Shown here one piece after another: positions 19,201-27,488 of a stretch of 64,000 bases of DNA. The notes under the pieces are model-generated. The model did not search any database and was not told the origin of the DNA. It was given only the letters and a program-made list of their open reading frames with translations. The stretch's first letter is position 1. Every line of letters starts with the position of its first letter. The translations under genes were made by a program, and so were the position numbers. This stretch comes from Pedobacter cryoconitis (GTDB lineage: Bacteria; Bacteroidota; Bacteroidia; Sphingobacteriales; Sphingobacteriaceae): the NCBI RefSeq assembly GCF_014207135.1, contig NZ_JACHCC010000009.1, positions 1 to 64,000 of the forward strand, written 5' to 3'.

Positions 19201-19568
19201 CGACAAGTATGATCCCTTCATCTTATGTTGGTGTATCCGATCTTGAATATGCTTCTTCCAGTTATTATGTTCAGAAAGGAAGTTATTTCAGAATGAAGAA
19301 TATACAAATTGGTTACTCGTTCCCTACGACTAAAATGTTTGGTCCAAAATCGGGTATTAATAAATTAAGAGTATATGTAAGCGCAACGAATCTTTTCACC
19401 ATTACTAAATACACGGGTCTTGATCCGGAAGTGAGCCAGACAAGGGATGCATCGGCTGCTGTAGGAAATGCTGGTCCACCGGCAGATACCTTCTCAGCTC
19501 TTGGAGTTGATAAAGGTGTTTATCCTTCCCCACGTCAGTTTCTAATTGGTATTAATGTTGGATTTTAA
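16296..19568 (+). CDS. SusC-like TonB-dependent outer-membrane transporter 2
   Basis: The 1090-residue protein has a signal peptide ending near ASAQ (about 29) and a carboxypeptidase-D-regulatory-like domain (about 33-105, GASIKIKNSPGGTTTDANG). A TonB box region (LTEVVVTGYTSQRKKDLTG), a plug with ASSASIYGSRANNGVVII and a long barrel ending NVGF complete the architecture. It is longer than the first SusC-like protein and clearly diverged from it, so it probably handles a different size or type of ligand. The susD-like partner starts 15 bp downstream. The operator upstream suggests separate control from pair 1. Confidence 0.93.
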   Translation: MQRNLPLIKRVILLLCMSLCCAVGSASAQTKFIGKVIASDDKMPIIGASIKIKNSPGGTTTDANGAFALQVKPTDVLIVSFVGYGTKEVPVGRQSNVTIVLLADNNNLTEVVVTGYTSQRKKDLTGAVSVVNMGLLKSQPAASAVEALQGKATGVQIINDGAPGATPQIRIRGVSTINNNEPLYVIDGVPFEGKLSWLNQNDIESLQVLKDASSASIYGSRANNGVVIITTKKGVAGTPKITFDTYFGIQAPRKSSFPKMMNPQQYADYLFAGYKNAGLTPLTGTNYGNGATPTLPDYLVAGPKTGQDVTPADADPSKYNYSRDPATFYQITKANKQGTNWFDEITDSAPIQNYQLSATGGGENATYTFSGGYLDQKGTIRYTGFKRYNFRTNTNISAFNKRVRFGENAQYSYSEGYGLGVNPNVSGDYQDQGSAIGWAYRIPTIIPVYDIMGNFAGSRGSNLGNAENPLAFLYRAKDNKNKSNFFFGNVFAEGDIIPGLVLRTNFGLRYENFNGLSMRYPNLEFSEGNNSNNLNEYQGYNTEWTWTNTLNYSKVINEKHRLNVLVGTEAIRSRTRQLNGGRNDFFLLGNQDYYYLNTGSSNISNSSYGSIGSLFSLFGKIDYSYHDRYLASITMRRDGSSNFGPANKYGFYPAASAAWRISEEDFMKSIKWVTDLKLRVGYGRTGNQRIPGNQYLNIFQSSISSAAYAVGGGNNLTTGVWQNQYQNPNIKWESLSSLNIGLDFTLLSGAFDGSLDWYNRKTTDMLYPVPLPSTAVGLGSSPYQNVGDMSNKGVEFSLAYHYGRKEDSPFKFDVGVNFSKNVNKIVKLAPGIDKQPYGNYRSLQTSIMEEGQPFGAFYGYKVAGIYQNAADLAKYPSYTGARVGGFRYADVNGDGKIDPSDRTIIGNPNPDFMYSLSLNASYKNFDIAAFFNGVQGNDLYEATRYFTDFPTFDGARSTRLLNAWSPTNPTSMIPSSYVGVSDLEYASSSYYVQKGSYFRMKNIQIGYSFPTTKMFGPKSGINKLRVYVSATNLFTITKYTGLDPEVSQTRDASAAVGNAGPPADTFSALGVDKGVYPSPRQFLIGINVGF

Positions 19569-19583
19569 CTAAAAGATATAAAG

Positions 19584-21299
19584 ATGAAACACTTAAAATA
19601 TATTTTCTTATCCTTTTTAATTTGCAGCATTTATTCCTGCAAGAAGGATTTTTTAGCCGTTCAGCCGCAAGGTGGGTTAACCGTACCACAATTAACCAGT
19701 CAGGATGGTGTTGAGGGTCTGCTTGTAGGTGCTTATGGCCTGCTTAATGGTAATCTGAATGGTACCTGGGGCAATTATGGTGCTGCACCAAGTCAATGGT
19801 TATTTGGTGAAGTTTCTTCAGATAATGCACATAAGGGCAGTAACAATGGTGATCAGCCGAACATGAACCAGATTGAACGTCATGCGCCCACCAGTACAAA
19901 TGATAACATAGCTAATATCTGGGACAGATGTTTTGAGGGTATACAACGCTGTAATAACACCCTTAAAGTTTTGGCTTCCTTACAAGCTGGCGGCGGTACA
20001 GTTAAATTTCCTGATGCGCGTGCTCTGGAAATTCAGGGTGAAGCCAGAATGCTCCGTGCGCATTATTATTTTTTCCTGGTCAGGATTTTCAAAAACGTCC
20101 CTTATGTTACTGAAGCGACGACAACTCCTACAGTTCCGAATGATAAGGATATTTATCCTAATATCGTAGATGATCTTCAGTTTGCGGTGACCAATCTGCC
20201 GGCTACAAAACCGAAGAACCAGGTAGGACGTATGGATAAATATATTGCACAGTCATATCTTGGAAAGGTATTTTTATATCAGAAAAAATATGCTGAAGCT
20301 TATGCCTTATTAAATGCAGTTATTCTGGCAAAACCAGATCTGGTGACTTTACCATATACTGATAACTTTGATATTACGAAAAAGAATGGTCCTGAAGCTG
20401 TTTTTTCTGTACAGCACTCTGTAGGAACTGATGGAACTGGTGGTGATAATGGAAACGTTGGTGATATGCTGAACTTCCCATATGGTAATGGTTTGCCAAT
20501 CAACTGCTGTGGATTTTTTCAGCCTTCCATTGACCTGGCCAATGCTTACAAAGTGGATGCCAATGGTTTACCATTACTTGACGGCAGTTATCGCAATAAT
20601 CCTTATAAATCTGATTTAGGTTTATCTGCATCTGATAAACTTACTTATCAGGTGGATCAAACGATAGCCTTAGATCCAAGGATTGATTATACGATGGGCA
20701 GAAGAGGAGTTCCTTATCGTGACTGGGGATTAATGGGTGGTGATACCTGGATCCGTGACCCTAGTAATGGCGGACCTTTTGTCCCTTATAAAAATGTTAT
20801 TGAAGCAGCGCAGATCGGTAGTGGAAGTGCTCCTGGAAATACTAATATTACTGCATTGAATGTGAATATTATTCGTCTTGCTGATATTTATTTGATGGCT
20901 GCTGAATGTGCGGTGGAGACTGGCGATCTGGGCAGGGCGATGACATTAGTAAATAAAGTCAGACAAAGGGCTTCTCAGTTACCTCCGAAATTAATCAATG
21001 GGGTACCGGCAGCAGCCTATAAAGTTGGTCTTTATACTTCATTCCCAGGTGCAGATTACGCCAGAAATGCTGTTCGTTTTGAACGCAGACTGGAACTTGC
21101 CCTTGAAGGACATAGATTCTTTGACCTTGTACGCTGGGGTACTGCTAAACAGACACTGGAAAGTTATTTCGGTTTTGAAGGAGGCTTTTTCGGTTATCTG
21201 AGTGGCATTACAATAAATCCACGTGACAGTTATTTCCCTCTGCCACAGGATCAGATTGACAGGAGTCAGGGTGCATTAAAACAAAATACAGGTTATTAA
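19584..21299 (+). CDS. SusD/RagB-like glycan-binding outer-membrane lipoprotein 2
   Basis: The 571-residue protein has a lipoprotein signal with lipobox Cys in FLICSIYSCKKDFLAVQP (about residue 19). It carries the SusD hallmarks: GEARMLRAHYYFFLVRIFKN, the helical repeat region, LADIYLMAAECAVETGD, and the C-terminal ALEGHRFFDLVRWG with PLPQDQIDRS. It should be the surface lid of SusC-like protein 2 and bind its glycan. At 571 residues it is somewhat longer than pair 1's SusD. A terminator lies 39 bp after the stop. Confidence 0.93.
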   Translation: MKHLKYIFLSFLICSIYSCKKDFLAVQPQGGLTVPQLTSQDGVEGLLVGAYGLLNGNLNGTWGNYGAAPSQWLFGEVSSDNAHKGSNNGDQPNMNQIERHAPTSTNDNIANIWDRCFEGIQRCNNTLKVLASLQAGGGTVKFPDARALEIQGEARMLRAHYYFFLVRIFKNVPYVTEATTTPTVPNDKDIYPNIVDDLQFAVTNLPATKPKNQVGRMDKYIAQSYLGKVFLYQKKYAEAYALLNAVILAKPDLVTLPYTDNFDITKKNGPEAVFSVQHSVGTDGTGGDNGNVGDMLNFPYGNGLPINCCGFFQPSIDLANAYKVDANGLPLLDGSYRNNPYKSDLGLSASDKLTYQVDQTIALDPRIDYTMGRRGVPYRDWGLMGGDTWIRDPSNGGPFVPYKNVIEAAQIGSGSAPGNTNITALNVNIIRLADIYLMAAECAVETGDLGRAMTLVNKVRQRASQLPPKLINGVPAAAYKVGLYTSFPGADYARNAVRFERRLELALEGHRFFDLVRWGTAKQTLESYFGFEGGFFGYLSGITINPRDSYFPLPQDQIDRSQGALKQNTGY

Positions 21300-21337
21300 T
21301 GCAGTCTAACGCCAATTACAAGAAATATTAATTTATT

Positions 21338-21367
21338 AAAACCCGCTTAAATCCGAGCGGGTTTTTT
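21338..21367 (+). terminator. Rho-independent terminator after susD-like gene 2
   Basis: Arms AAAACCCGCT (21338-21347) and AGCGGGTTTT (21356-21365) with an 8-nt loop are followed by T residues. The next gene begins 10 bp later, so it depends on read-through or on a promoter inside this region. Confidence 0.8.
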
Positions 21368-21377
21368 AATTTTACGT

Positions 21378-22160
21378 ATGAAACATTTCCAATTAATTCT
21401 CTTATTTTCTATCCTGTTCATCTTGCAGACAAAGGCGCAGGATCTCAAAAAATATGATAAGGGTAGTTATATCAATGGTAAGGATACGATCTCTTACCGT
21501 ATTTTATTTCCCGAACATTTCGATGCCAAACAACAGTACCCCGTTGTATTTTTTCTGCATGGCAGTGGAGAAAGAGGTCATGATAATGCGAAGCAGCTGG
21601 ATCATGGCGGAAAATTATTCCTGAAGGATGATCTTCGTCAGAAGTATCCTGCGATTATCATTTTCCCTCAGTGTTCTGAAGACAGTTTCTGGTCGAATGT
21701 GAAGTTCTCAACAGATTCGGCTGGCAAGAGAAACTTTGATTTCCAGAAAGGCGGGAAACCAACAAAGGCAATGAAGGCCCTTTTGGGTATGATAGATAAT
21801 TTTCTGGAGAAACCTTATGTGAATCATAAACAGGTATATGTTGGTGGATTGTCAATGGGTGGCATGGGAACTTTCGAATTATTAAAACGTAAACCTAAAA
21901 CTTTTGCTGCAGCATTCAGTATTTGTGGTGGTGATAACATTGCGAACGTAGATAAGTATAAAAATGTTCCGCTTTGGATTTTCCATGGAGGAAAGGATGA
22001 TGTAGTACCGCCGGTATTATCAACAACCATAGCCAATCAACTGAAGATTATTGGTAAAGAAGTTAAATTCACCCTTTATCCCGATGATAACCATAACAGC
22101 TGGGATTCGGCTTTTGCTGAACCGACCCTTATCCCCTGGTTGTTTAGTCATCAGAAATAA
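21378..22160 (+). CDS. Secreted alpha/beta-hydrolase (esterase/peptidase-like)
   Basis: The 260-residue protein has a signal peptide ending near TKAQ (about 21). It shows a complete alpha/beta-hydrolase triad: oxyanion-region FFLHGSGERG, nucleophile Ser in YVGGLSMGGMGTFE, Asp in IFHGGKDDVVPP and His in YPDDNHNSWDSAF. It resembles the polyhydroxybutyrate-depolymerase/CE1-like esterases that occur in polysaccharide loci and would remove acyl groups from glycans, probably in the periplasm. Substrate is not readable from sequence. It sits between two terminators immediately after SusC/SusD pair 2 and so probably belongs to the same locus. Confidence 0.82.
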   Translation: MKHFQLILLFSILFILQTKAQDLKKYDKGSYINGKDTISYRILFPEHFDAKQQYPVVFFLHGSGERGHDNAKQLDHGGKLFLKDDLRQKYPAIIIFPQCSEDSFWSNVKFSTDSAGKRNFDFQKGGKPTKAMKALLGMIDNFLEKPYVNHKQVYVGGLSMGGMGTFELLKRKPKTFAAAFSICGGDNIANVDKYKNVPLWIFHGGKDDVVPPVLSTTIANQLKIIGKEVKFTLYPDDNHNSWDSAFAEPTLIPWLFSHQK

Positions 22161-22175
22161 TCCGGTCAAAAATAG

Positions 22176-22209
22176 AAGAGGCACTGTATTCTAATACAGT
22201 GCCTCTTTG
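22176..22209 (+). terminator. Rho-independent terminator closing the polysaccharide locus
   Basis: Near-perfect 15-nt arms (22176-22190 and 22193-22207) carry AAGAGGCACTGTAT and its complement, then a short T-tract. The remainder of the interval to 22463 shows no gene and no clear promoter. Confidence 0.8.
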
Positions 22210-22463
22210 CTTATTAAGCCCTGTTTTTCTCCTTCCCCCTTTTCTGGTTTTCATAATATTAGCCAGGATATTCAGCGTTTTATTCCTGATAAAAAACAGA
22301 AAAAACGCATGAACAACCCATTCAAACTAATCCATATAAAACTTTGATCATTCCCAAGGTAATTCTATCCAATATCTGATCAAAAAGTTATCGAAAATTT
22401 GGGGCCGATATCAAAAATTACCTGAAATAAACTTCTGTACATTTAAATCAAAACAAGAGAAAA

Positions 22464-24488
22464 ATGACAGATTTTGCCCCATTACAAACCACAACAATTA
22501 AGGGATTAAGAGACATCAACAACCCTATCACAACAGATCAGTTTTATATAACCGACCAAAACTACAAAGGAATCTGGTATTACGATTCTGCGGATACAAC
22601 TTCCGCGGATAACACAGGTACTATTTTAGTCTCACTAGATGGCAAGCGTTTTAAGAGAGCACATGGAAATGAAGTTCTTGTTACCTGGTTCGGGGCTCTC
22701 GGCGATGGGATCAATGATGATACAGTGGCTATACAAAATGCCATCAATTATGCTGCTGGTAAGTTTTCAGTTAGAATTCCCAAGGGAACCTTTATGATTA
22801 AGGCACATTACGAGTTTTACGATCCGAGTGCCTCAGGATTCTTAATAGATAAGGGTGGTATTTACCTTAATGACAACAGTACCCTCCTGATGGATGACGG
22901 TTGTTATTTAAAAGCTATCAATAATCAGAACACTGCTTATAACATTATCAGGATCTATGGTAAAAAAAATGTAACCATTAAAGGAGGTCATCTTGTTGGG
23001 GACAGATATTTTACAGCTACCCGGGGTGGAGAATGGGGTTATGGATTAGCCATAAGCGGGTGTGAAAATGTTTATGTAGAAGACCTCACAGCTTCAGATT
23101 GCTGGGGAGACGGTTTCAATCTGCAGGTCATTAATGATACTTCCGGAATCACATTAAATCAGAACATATATTTCAACAGATGTACTGCCGACAACAACAG
23201 GCGTCAGGGTATGAGTGTCGAGGGCGGTAAGAACCTGACTTTTTTTGCCTGTCGTTTTACGAATACTAAAGGTACAGATCCAGCATGCGGTGTTGACATT
23301 GAACCTTATTCAGATGATAATATCGTAGATAATGTACTTTTCGAGAGATGTTATTTTAAGAATAACTATTCTGCTGCATTTAAGGTTTGGGGAAATGGCA
23401 TTAGTAATGTAAAGGTACTAAACTCTATTTTTACTGGTGATAATACCGGTATTGGAAAAGGGTATCAGCATTTCACAACTGGTCATAATCCAAAAAACAT
23501 AACCATGGAGTCATGTAATTTCGATAACGGGGCAGCCAGGGGCGCAACTGTCAGCGGAGGTACAGATTTATTATTCCTGAATAATACCATAACAAACACC
23601 GGATTTCAGGTCAATGATGATGGGAACGAAAACCCTAAAGCTGGTAAGGATTCAATACTAATTACCTATAGTATTATATTTAGAGGGAATACATTTATAA
23701 GTGATGATAAATTTGGTAGCGATTTGGCTGGGATTGGAACTGCTAAAGCATGCCGGAGTATAATCATAGAAAACAACATCTTTAATTGTGTAAAATCTAC
23801 GAGTGTAAGTGGTTTCATTATCTATCTGGACAGCAATAGCAATCAGTTAAAGTCTAATACTTTCTTAAACCTAAAAAAAGGCCTTTCTTTCAATTATGGA
23901 ACAATCACCCAAATTTCTTTCAATACTTTCCATAATTCTGTAGTGGAATTTCTGGAACTTCAAGAAAGTGCAATTGTAGAAGAGAACACCTTCTATGGTG
24001 CCTGTTCATTAAATCCCGGCCCTAATCCTTCCGAGAGTGTGATCAAGGTAATCGGTACAGGAAACGATATAATTATTAAGAACAATACAATTAGCGAGTT
24101 GGGAATAAGAGATACCAATAACCTGAGTAAAGCTAAATCCGTATTACGTTTCTCGGATGCGGGGTCAATTAAGGGTCTCGATTTCATTAATAATAGAATA
24201 ATTACACCTTTAAATTCAACCCCAATCAGGGAGATCGGTCTTGCTGATGCTGAATACACCTCGTTCTTCAACACGAGAAAAAACCTGTATAAACATGCAG
24301 ATTCCCCATCCTTTACCATTCCAACCTTTGGTTATCTGCCTTACCGGGTAAAGGCTGGAGATTTTGTTTTTCTGGATGACACTCAGGAATCATTGCTGAT
24401 TAAATCCCCATTTCTCTTTGACAATGCTGGGAATAAAACAGCGGATGCTGTTTTTCAAAGTTTGAATCCCCCTAAGTCAGGCATTTAG
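22464..24488 (+). CDS. Leaderless parallel beta-helix protein (pectate-lyase-3/tail-spike-like)
   Basis: The 674-residue protein has no signal peptide (it starts MTDFAPLQTTTIKG). After an N-terminal module (about 1-75) comes the entry motif of Pectate_lyase_3 beta-helices, VTWFGALGDGINDDTVAIQN (about 75-95). Many parallel beta-helix coils follow (about 100-590), rich in Asn/Gly turns such as NVTIKGGHLVGD and SIIIENNIFNC, and then a C-terminal extension. The domain order recalls phage tail-spike depolymerases and capsule lyases, which lack Sec signals, more than secreted pectinases. No phage genes lie nearby. It follows the locus terminator and faces a giant palindrome. Enzymatic activity and export route are unknown. 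Confidence 0.7.
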   Translation: MTDFAPLQTTTIKGLRDINNPITTDQFYITDQNYKGIWYYDSADTTSADNTGTILVSLDGKRFKRAHGNEVLVTWFGALGDGINDDTVAIQNAINYAAGKFSVRIPKGTFMIKAHYEFYDPSASGFLIDKGGIYLNDNSTLLMDDGCYLKAINNQNTAYNIIRIYGKKNVTIKGGHLVGDRYFTATRGGEWGYGLAISGCENVYVEDLTASDCWGDGFNLQVINDTSGITLNQNIYFNRCTADNNRRQGMSVEGGKNLTFFACRFTNTKGTDPACGVDIEPYSDDNIVDNVLFERCYFKNNYSAAFKVWGNGISNVKVLNSIFTGDNTGIGKGYQHFTTGHNPKNITMESCNFDNGAARGATVSGGTDLLFLNNTITNTGFQVNDDGNENPKAGKDSILITYSIIFRGNTFISDDKFGSDLAGIGTAKACRSIIIENNIFNCVKSTSVSGFIIYLDSNSNQLKSNTFLNLKKGLSFNYGTITQISFNTFHNSVVEFLELQESAIVEENTFYGACSLNPGPNPSESVIKVIGTGNDIIIKNNTISELGIRDTNNLSKAKSVLRFSDAGSIKGLDFINNRIITPLNSTPIREIGLADAEYTSFFNTRKNLYKHADSPSFTIPTFGYLPYRVKAGDFVFLDDTQESLLIKSPFLFDNAGNKTADAVFQSLNPPKSGI

Positions 24489-24587
24489 TCAAATAAGCAT
24501 TCAAAAGTTTTTTCAAATATAACAGATAATCTCTTTTGGATTTCTCTCCCGAATCCGATTTGGTTAAAGCTGTGAGAAAATAATGAG

Positions 24588-24828
24588 CCTGGTGTTTTTT
24601 GTGAATTGTTCTGTCTATGAGGGATACATTCAGTAAAACATCTGGCTTTTTTTTATTTGGGAAGACCTGTGAATAAAATAATAGCCAGGTATTTTGTTGT
24701 GCATATTCCGTTTTCCGGAATGCGGCACAAAAAAAATACCTGGCTATTATTTTACCTGCTTCCAAACGAAAAAACCTGCTGTTTTTTGACGTTGATCTTC
24801 CATAGAAGAAGCTTCAAAAAACACCAGG
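24588..24828. repeat. Giant nested palindrome between convergent genes (element B)
   Basis: Two sets of inverted repeats share nearly one centre (about 24710). A perfect 21-nt pair at 24675-24695 and 24733-24753 contains CCAGGTATTTT and its complement. An outer 14-nt pair, CCTGGTGTTTTTTG (24588-24601) and its complement (24815-24828), lies outside it. Smaller hairpins sit inside each arm, including one spanning about 24769-24833. The centre is ATTCCG/CGGAAT at 24705-24721. The interval holds no credible gene, although both strands translate to similar peptides because of the symmetry. Shared half-sites link it to 235-387. It may also end transcription from both flanking genes. Confidence 0.65.
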
Positions 24829-24864
24829 TTTTTTATTTGGACGCCTTCTTAGACAAACGGATTC

Positions 24865-25590
24865 CTACTCCGTCATGTTGTGGTAAACCGCCTGCACATC
24901 ATCATCTTCTTCCAGTTTATCGATCAGTTTTAACACATCCGCGGCCTGTTCTTCAGAAATAGGTGTAGTTGAAAGCGCGATACGTTCCAGTTTTGCACTT
25001 TTCATTTCAAATCCCAGGTCTTCCAGTGCTTTCTGCATTTTACCAAAATCTTCAAAAGCAGTCTGAACAACAGCGATGTCATTACCTTCCTCGTCAGATT
25101 CCAGGTAAAGTTCTTCCAGGCCAGCGTCGATCAGTTCGAATTCCAGTTCTTCCATATCCTTTTCTCCCGGTACAAACCTAAAAATAGATTTACGGTTGAA
25201 TATAAAATCAAGTGAACCCGTTTTACCTAATGACCCACCAGTTTTACTGAAATAACTACGTACGTTAGCTACAGTTCTGTTCGTATTATCAGTTGCCGTT
25301 TCAATTAATACAGCTACACCATGTAAAGCGTAACCTTCATATACATGCTCTTCATAACCGTTTTCATCCTTGTTAGATGCCCTTTTAATAGCAGCATCCA
25401 CCCTATCCTTCGGCATATTTACCGCTTTAGAGTTTTGAATTGCCGTGCGTAAACGGGAATTCGTATCAGGATTCGGACCGCCGTCCTTTACGGCCATTAC
25501 AATTTCTTTCCCAATACGGGTGAATTGCACTGCCATTTTAGCCCAACGTTTAAATTTTCTTTCTTTTCTGAACTCAAATGCTCTTCCCAT
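24865..25590 (-). CDS. yebC: YebC/PmpR family protein
   Basis: The 241-residue protein matches the YebC/PmpR/TACO1 family along its whole length. It shows the N-terminal MGRAFEFRKERKFKRW (a Bacteroidetes variant of the family start), FTRIGKEIVMAVKDGG, NMPKDRVDAAIKRAS, YEGYALHGVAVLIE and an acidic C-terminal domain (LIDKLEEDDDVQAVYHN). Family members are described as DNA-binding regulators and, more recently, as translation factors that relieve ribosome stalling at proline-rich sequences. Which role applies here is unknown. It lies 18 bp downstream of the threonine dehydrogenase gene on the same strand and is probably cotranscribed. Confidence 0.92.
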   Translation of the reverse strand: MGRAFEFRKERKFKRWAKMAVQFTRIGKEIVMAVKDGGPNPDTNSRLRTAIQNSKAVNMPKDRVDAAIKRASNKDENGYEEHVYEGYALHGVAVLIETATDNTNRTVANVRSYFSKTGGSLGKTGSLDFIFNRKSIFRFVPGEKDMEELEFELIDAGLEELYLESDEEGNDIAVVQTAFEDFGKMQKALEDLGFEMKSAKLERIALSTTPISEEQAADVLKLIDKLEEDDDVQAVYHNMTE

Positions 25591-25608
25591 GGTATAAATT
25601 AAAGAGTT

Positions 25609-26559
25609 TTACCCTATCTTTTTTAAATTATTTAACATATCTGCCGTCATTTTTGACAGATCAAATTCCGGTTTCCAGCCCCAGTCCAGTCTTGCCTGCT
25701 GATCGTCCATAGAACGTGGCCAGCTAGCAGCAATCTGCTGACGGGGATCATTAGCTGTGTAAGTTAATGTAAATTCAGGAATGTGTTTCCTGATTTCAGC
25801 CGCAAGAATTTCGGGCGTGAAACTTACACCTGCAAAATTATAACTTGAACGGATAGAAATTTTGTCTGCCGGGGCATCCATTAATTCTATTGTTCCGCGG
25901 ATCGCATCATCCATATACATCATTGGTAATTCCGTTTCTGCCGAAAGGAAAGAAGCATAACTTGCTTTCTTTAAAGCATCATGAAAAATATGTATTGCAT
26001 AATCGGTTGTACCACCACCCGGAGCAGCTTTCCAGCTGATCAGTCCCGGATAACGGATACTCCGCACATCAAGACCAAATTTCTGATGGTAATACTCACA
26101 CCATCTTTCTCCTGCTAATTTACTAATTCCATAAACAGTATTAGGGTCCATTACACAATATTGTGGCGTTTGGTCCTTCGGAGAATTAGGTCCGAATACT
26201 GCAATTGAACTTGGCCAGTAAACTTTTGCCGTTTTATAAACAATTGCCAGATCCAGGATATTCAGCAGGCCGTTCATATTCAGGTCCCAGGCCAGTTTTG
26301 GATTCTGTTCACCAGTAGCAGATAATAATGCAGCAAGCAGATATACCTGAGTAGGTTTATATTTATTAAAAATGGTATTTAAAGTATCCTTCTCTAAAAC
26401 ATTGACGAATTCAAAAGGTCCTGAATTCTTGATATCATAATCAGGACGTCTGATATCACAGGCAACCACATTGTCCTCACCATAAGTAATACGCAACGCA
26501 GTAACCAGTTCAGTTCCTATCTGCCCGTTAGAGCCTAATACTAATATTTTCTCAGTCAT
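25609..26559 (-). CDS. tdh: L-threonine 3-dehydrogenase, short-chain (SDR) type
   Basis: The 316-residue protein has an extended-SDR fold: Rossmann motif GSNGQIG (residues 9-15), catalytic Tyr/Lys in VYGISKLAGERW, and the conserved ETELPMMYMDDAIRGTIELM segment typical of SDR-type threonine dehydrogenases. The reaction oxidises L-threonine to 2-amino-3-ketobutyrate with NAD+. This type is distinct from the zinc-dependent Tdh of E. coli and is known from Flavobacterium and Cupriavidus. The start ATG lies just downstream of a TACCTTTG -7 element on the minus strand. No kbl gene is seen next to it. Confidence 0.88.
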   Translation of the reverse strand: MTEKILVLGSNGQIGTELVTALRITYGEDNVVACDIRRPDYDIKNSGPFEFVNVLEKDTLNTIFNKYKPTQVYLLAALLSATGEQNPKLAWDLNMNGLLNILDLAIVYKTAKVYWPSSIAVFGPNSPKDQTPQYCVMDPNTVYGISKLAGERWCEYYHQKFGLDVRSIRYPGLISWKAAPGGGTTDYAIHIFHDALKKASYASFLSAETELPMMYMDDAIRGTIELMDAPADKISIRSSYNFAGVSFTPEILAAEIRKHIPEFTLTYTANDPRQQIAASWPRSMDDQQARLDWGWKPEFDLSKMTADMLNNLKKIG

Positions 26560-26576
26560 TGGTTATTTGATTTTGG

Positions 26577-26584
26577 CAAAGGTA
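26577..26584 (-). promoter_or_regulatory. -7 element for the tdh-yebC unit
   Basis: Read on the minus strand this is TACCTTTG, a full match to TAnnTTTG, 18 bp upstream of the tdh start codon. No good -33 TTTG was found at the usual distance, so only the -7 half is supported. Confidence 0.4.
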
Positions 26585-26676
26585 AAAAATTGCGCGAAAC
26601 CTATTGAAAAATGTTTCTACATCATCATGTTGATAAATCACAATACTATACAGCAGTATATTGACCTGTCGCTTTG

Positions 26677-26692
26677 CTAAATACTTATTTAG
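26677..26692. promoter_or_regulatory. Palindromic site upstream of the glycoside-oxidation operon
   Basis: CTAAATA-CT-TATTTAG is an inverted repeat with 7-bp arms, about 130 bp upstream of the first gene of the operon. A -7-like TATTTTTA sits at 26770-26777 with no good -33. The palindrome is a plausible operator but the motif is AT-rich and could be chance. Confidence 0.3.
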
Positions 26693-26823
26693 AATGAATA
26701 TAGGGTGTAACAAAAATAAGATATGAAAGAATTAGTCCAGACATATTATTCGTTAAGCTTATTTTTTTCTATTTTTAAGAGTTGATAGTGTACAAACAAC
26801 ACCTTAAATAACCAAATATAAGT

Positions 26824-27468
26824 ATGGAAAGAAGAGACGCAGTCAGAAACATCGCTTTTTTAATGGGAGGCGCATTATCTGCTACTACAATCGGAGTATT
26901 TCTTGAAGGCTGTAACACTCCTCCTGCCAAAAAAGGATCGGAACTATTTTCAGCAAATCAGGATCAGCTGATCACGGAAATAGCAGACACCATTATTCCT
27001 TCAACAAAAACACCAGGCGCAAAAGCAGCCGGAGTTGGTCCATGGATTTCAATGATGGTCAGGGATTGTTACCCGAAAGAAGCACAAGACGTATTTGTAA
27101 AAGGGCTGGAAGATCTCGAAGCCCGTGCTAAAAAACAATACAACAATTCATTCCTTAAAATTACGGCAAAAGAACGCGAACAATTACTTGGAAAGGTAAG
27201 AGATGAAACCGTTGCTGCGCAAAAAGCCGATGGCGAGAAAAACGCAGCGGCCGAAAAAGCCAAAGGAAAAGCACTCACAGGCACTGTTAAAGCCGCTAAG
27301 TACGGGCCTCAGGGACCATCTTACTTTTTTGCTATAGCAAGAGATTTAACCCTGCTAGGTTATTTCACTTCAGAAATAGGTGCTACACAAGCACTTGAAT
27401 ATATAGATATTCCAGGCCGTTACGATGGCTGTGTAGATCTGAAACCAGGACAGAGAGTTTACGCATAA
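26824..27468 (+). CDS. Tat-signalled small subunit of a GMC glycoside/gluconate dehydrogenase
   Basis: The 214-residue protein belongs to the gluconate 2-dehydrogenase subunit 3 family. It opens with a twin-arginine leader (MERRDAVRNIAFLMGG) and a possible lipobox in GVFLEGCNTPP. The domain signature includes LITEIADTIIPSTKTPGAKAAG and WISMMVRDCYPKEAQ, and the C-terminus has YFTSEIGATQALEYIDIPG. In characterised complexes this subunit carries the Tat signal that exports the signal-less, cofactor-loaded flavoprotein. That large subunit is encoded 20 bp downstream here. An Ala/Lys-rich insertion lies at about 125-155. This is the first gene of the ten-gene operon. Confidence 0.87.
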   Translation: MERRDAVRNIAFLMGGALSATTIGVFLEGCNTPPAKKGSELFSANQDQLITEIADTIIPSTKTPGAKAAGVGPWISMMVRDCYPKEAQDVFVKGLEDLEARAKKQYNNSFLKITAKEREQLLGKVRDETVAAQKADGEKNAAAEKAKGKALTGTVKAAKYGPQGPSYFFAIARDLTLLGYFTSEIGATQALEYIDIPGRYDGCVDLKPGQRVYA

Positions 27469-27488
27469 CCTAACCACCTAAAAACGAG

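Noticed and set aside
22464..24488. Prophage remnant
   Set aside because: No integrase, capsid, terminase, tail or attachment-site features surround the beta-helix gene.
24472..24962. Opposing open frames of about 100 codons over the palindrome and yebC 3' end
   Set aside because: The two translations resemble each other only because the DNA is palindromic. They overlap the yebC and beta-helix genes and have no protein-like composition.
26788..26802. GTGTA-CAAAC-AACAC as a further copy of the polysaccharide-locus operator
   Set aside because: It has one mismatch, stands alone and lies only about 20 bp before the start codon, most likely inside the transcript. Chance is likely enough that I do not list it as a site.
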